A stretch of DNA of 64,000 bases, taken from Tenacibaculum agarivorans. GTDB lineage: Bacteria; Bacteroidota; Bacteroidia; Flavobacteriales; Flavobacteriaceae. The stretch is taken from positions 162,921-226,920 of the forward strand of contig NZ_MSMP01000004.1 in NCBI RefSeq assembly GCF_001936575.1, in the 5' to 3' direction. Shown here piece after piece: positions 63,017-64,000 of this stretch. Numbering within the stretch: the first letter of the stretch is position 1; the number at the start of each line of letters is the position of its first letter. Under the pieces are notes generated by a model that saw only the letters and a program-made list of their open reading frames with translations, was not told the DNA's origin and ran no database searches. The position numbers were made by a program, and so were the translations under genes.

Positions 63017-64000
63017 TACTTTTTAATAGCTTGCCTGATTTTAATACCAAAAGCTGCAAATAACAATGTCATTATTGGGCTTAGCCAATTAAAAATAGCA
63101 TACATAAAATACTCTCCTACTCCTACTCCTACTCCTAAAACTCCAGATTGATAGGCTCCACAACTATTCCAAGGAATTAACACTGAAGTTACTGTACCTG
63201 AATCTTCTAATGTTCTACTTAGATTTTCAGGAGCTAAACCTCTATCTTCAAAAGCTTTTTTAAACATTTTCCCTGGAATAACAATCGCTAAATATTGATC
63301 TGAAGCTACGATGTTTAGCCCTAAACAACTTGCAACAGTACTTGTAAATACACCAAAAGTTGAAGTTGCTAGAGATAATAATTCATTTGTGATTTTAGCT
63401 AAAGCCCCTATGGCATCCATAATTCCTCCAAATACCATAGCTGCTAAAACAATATAGATTGTCCAAAGCATACCTTTCATTCCTCCAGCACTAAACAATT
63501 TTGTTAGCTTTTCATTATCTGTTTCTATTTGAGTATCCACAAAAACTGCATTAATAATAGCTTGAAATTTAGAACCATTTAAATTTGATAAAACATCCGT
63601 CTGAAAAATAAATGCAAAAATTCCTGCCAATACAACTCCCACTCCTAATGCTAGTAAAGGTTTTGCTTTTAATAAAATTAGAGTAACAACCAAAGCCGGA
63701 ACTAAGAACAACCACGGAGAGATATTAAAAGAATTATCAATAGTTTGTAATAAGTTAGAAATATTAGCATCTCCTGTTGCTGAAATATTAAAACTTAAAA
63801 TAGTAAATACAATCAAGGTTAAAACAATCGTTGGCACCGTAGTAAAAGTCATGTACTTAATATGCGTAAATAAATCTGTCCCAGCCATAGCTGGTGCTAA
63901 GTTTGTCGTATCAGACATTGGTGACATTTTATCTCCAAAGTAAGCTCCAGAAATTACTGCTCCTGCTATCATTCCTGCAGGAATTCCTAATGCGCTTCCA
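63016..64000 (-). CDS. nhaC: Na+/H+ antiporter of the NhaC family (N-terminus beyond the window)
   Basis: The frame is open to the right edge, so only the C-terminal part (about 327 residues) is present. The motif GDKMSPMSDTTNLAPAMAG near the visible N-terminus is characteristic of NhaC-type antiporters, and ten or so hydrophobic segments follow, ending with FGIKIRQAIKK. Members exchange Na+ or other ions and sometimes organic acids for protons. The GNAT gene follows with a one-base overlap. Confidence 0.9.
   Translation of the reverse strand, partial: GSALGIPAGMIAGAVISGAYFGDKMSPMSDTTNLAPAMAGTDLFTHIKYMTFTTVPTIVLTLIVFTILSFNISATGDANISNLLQTIDNSFNISPWLFLVPALVVTLILLKAKPLLALGVGVVLAGIFAFIFQTDVLSNLNGSKFQAIINAVFVDTQIETDNEKLTKLFSAGGMKGMLWTIYIVLAAMVFGGIMDAIGALAKITNELLSLATSTFGVFTSTVASCLGLNIVASDQYLAIVIPGKMFKKAFEDRGLAPENLSRTLEDSGTVTSVLIPWNSCGAYQSGVLGVGVGVGEYFMYAIFNWLSPIMTLLFAAFGIKIRQAIKK

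Overview
The window reads as chromosome of a low-GC marine-type member of the Flavobacteriaceae (Bacteroidota), similar in style to Tenacibaculum or Polaribacter; I infer the family, not the species. Supporting evidence: type IX secretion (T9SS) C-terminal sorting domains, Bacteroidota promoters of the TTTG-N19/20-TAnnTTTG type, a hybrid two-component regulator, a DUF2723 membrane glycosyltransferase, an S16 protein with a long charged tail, DUF3857 transglutaminase-like proteins and FISUMP surface proteins.

Layout. 1-20.1 kb is mostly envelope and surface biology: the end of a T9SS-exported protein, two tandem FISUMP proteins, a thioredoxin-like lipid- or periplasm-directed protein, YifB/ComM, a small redox-repair operon (glutaredoxin-GNAT fusion, unknown small protein, MsrA), a 1.7-kaa repetitive T9SS adhesin, a DUF2723 mannosyltransferase-like protein with a methyltransferase, and a hybrid two-component sensor with a sugar-binding-protein-like sensor domain.

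20.3-42.36 kb is accessory. Two integrative elements sit in tandem at tRNA-Leu(TAG). Element 1 (about 20308-37177) has a tyrosine recombinase, a primase-like replication protein, a serine recombinase and an anti-phage operon on the minus strand in the order XRE regulator, SNF2-type helicase, DUF4391 protein, type III Mod methylase, Abi/HEPN protein, type III Res nuclease. Element 2 (about 37164-42287) has its own tyrosine recombinase and mostly unknown cargo: a membrane protein pair, a lipoprotein, a small HTH protein and a 334-aa orphan. Each element has its own type of short tandem repeat just upstream of its integrase, and a matching copy near its far end. I read these as integrase arm sites, and they define the two elements independently of gene content.

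42.4-64 kb returns to core chromosome: lipoprotein, M20 dipeptidase, three tandem DUF3857 proteins (only the first keeps transglutaminase catalytic residues), DUF4407 membrane protein, cold-shock protein, rpsP-rimM, a small cytochrome c, VOC and GNAT proteins, PhnA-family protein, a tail-fibre-like surface protein, nucleoid-associated protein, rnhB, a porin, a previously hidden 51-aa double-glycine (RiPP/bacteriocin-like) peptide gene, a GNAT protein and the end of an NhaC-type antiporter.

The best candidates for something new are the composite defence operon with its two operator-like dyads, the unknown cargo of element 2, and the Cys-rich double-glycine peptide at 62375-62530. All function statements come from reading motifs by eye; no database search was run.
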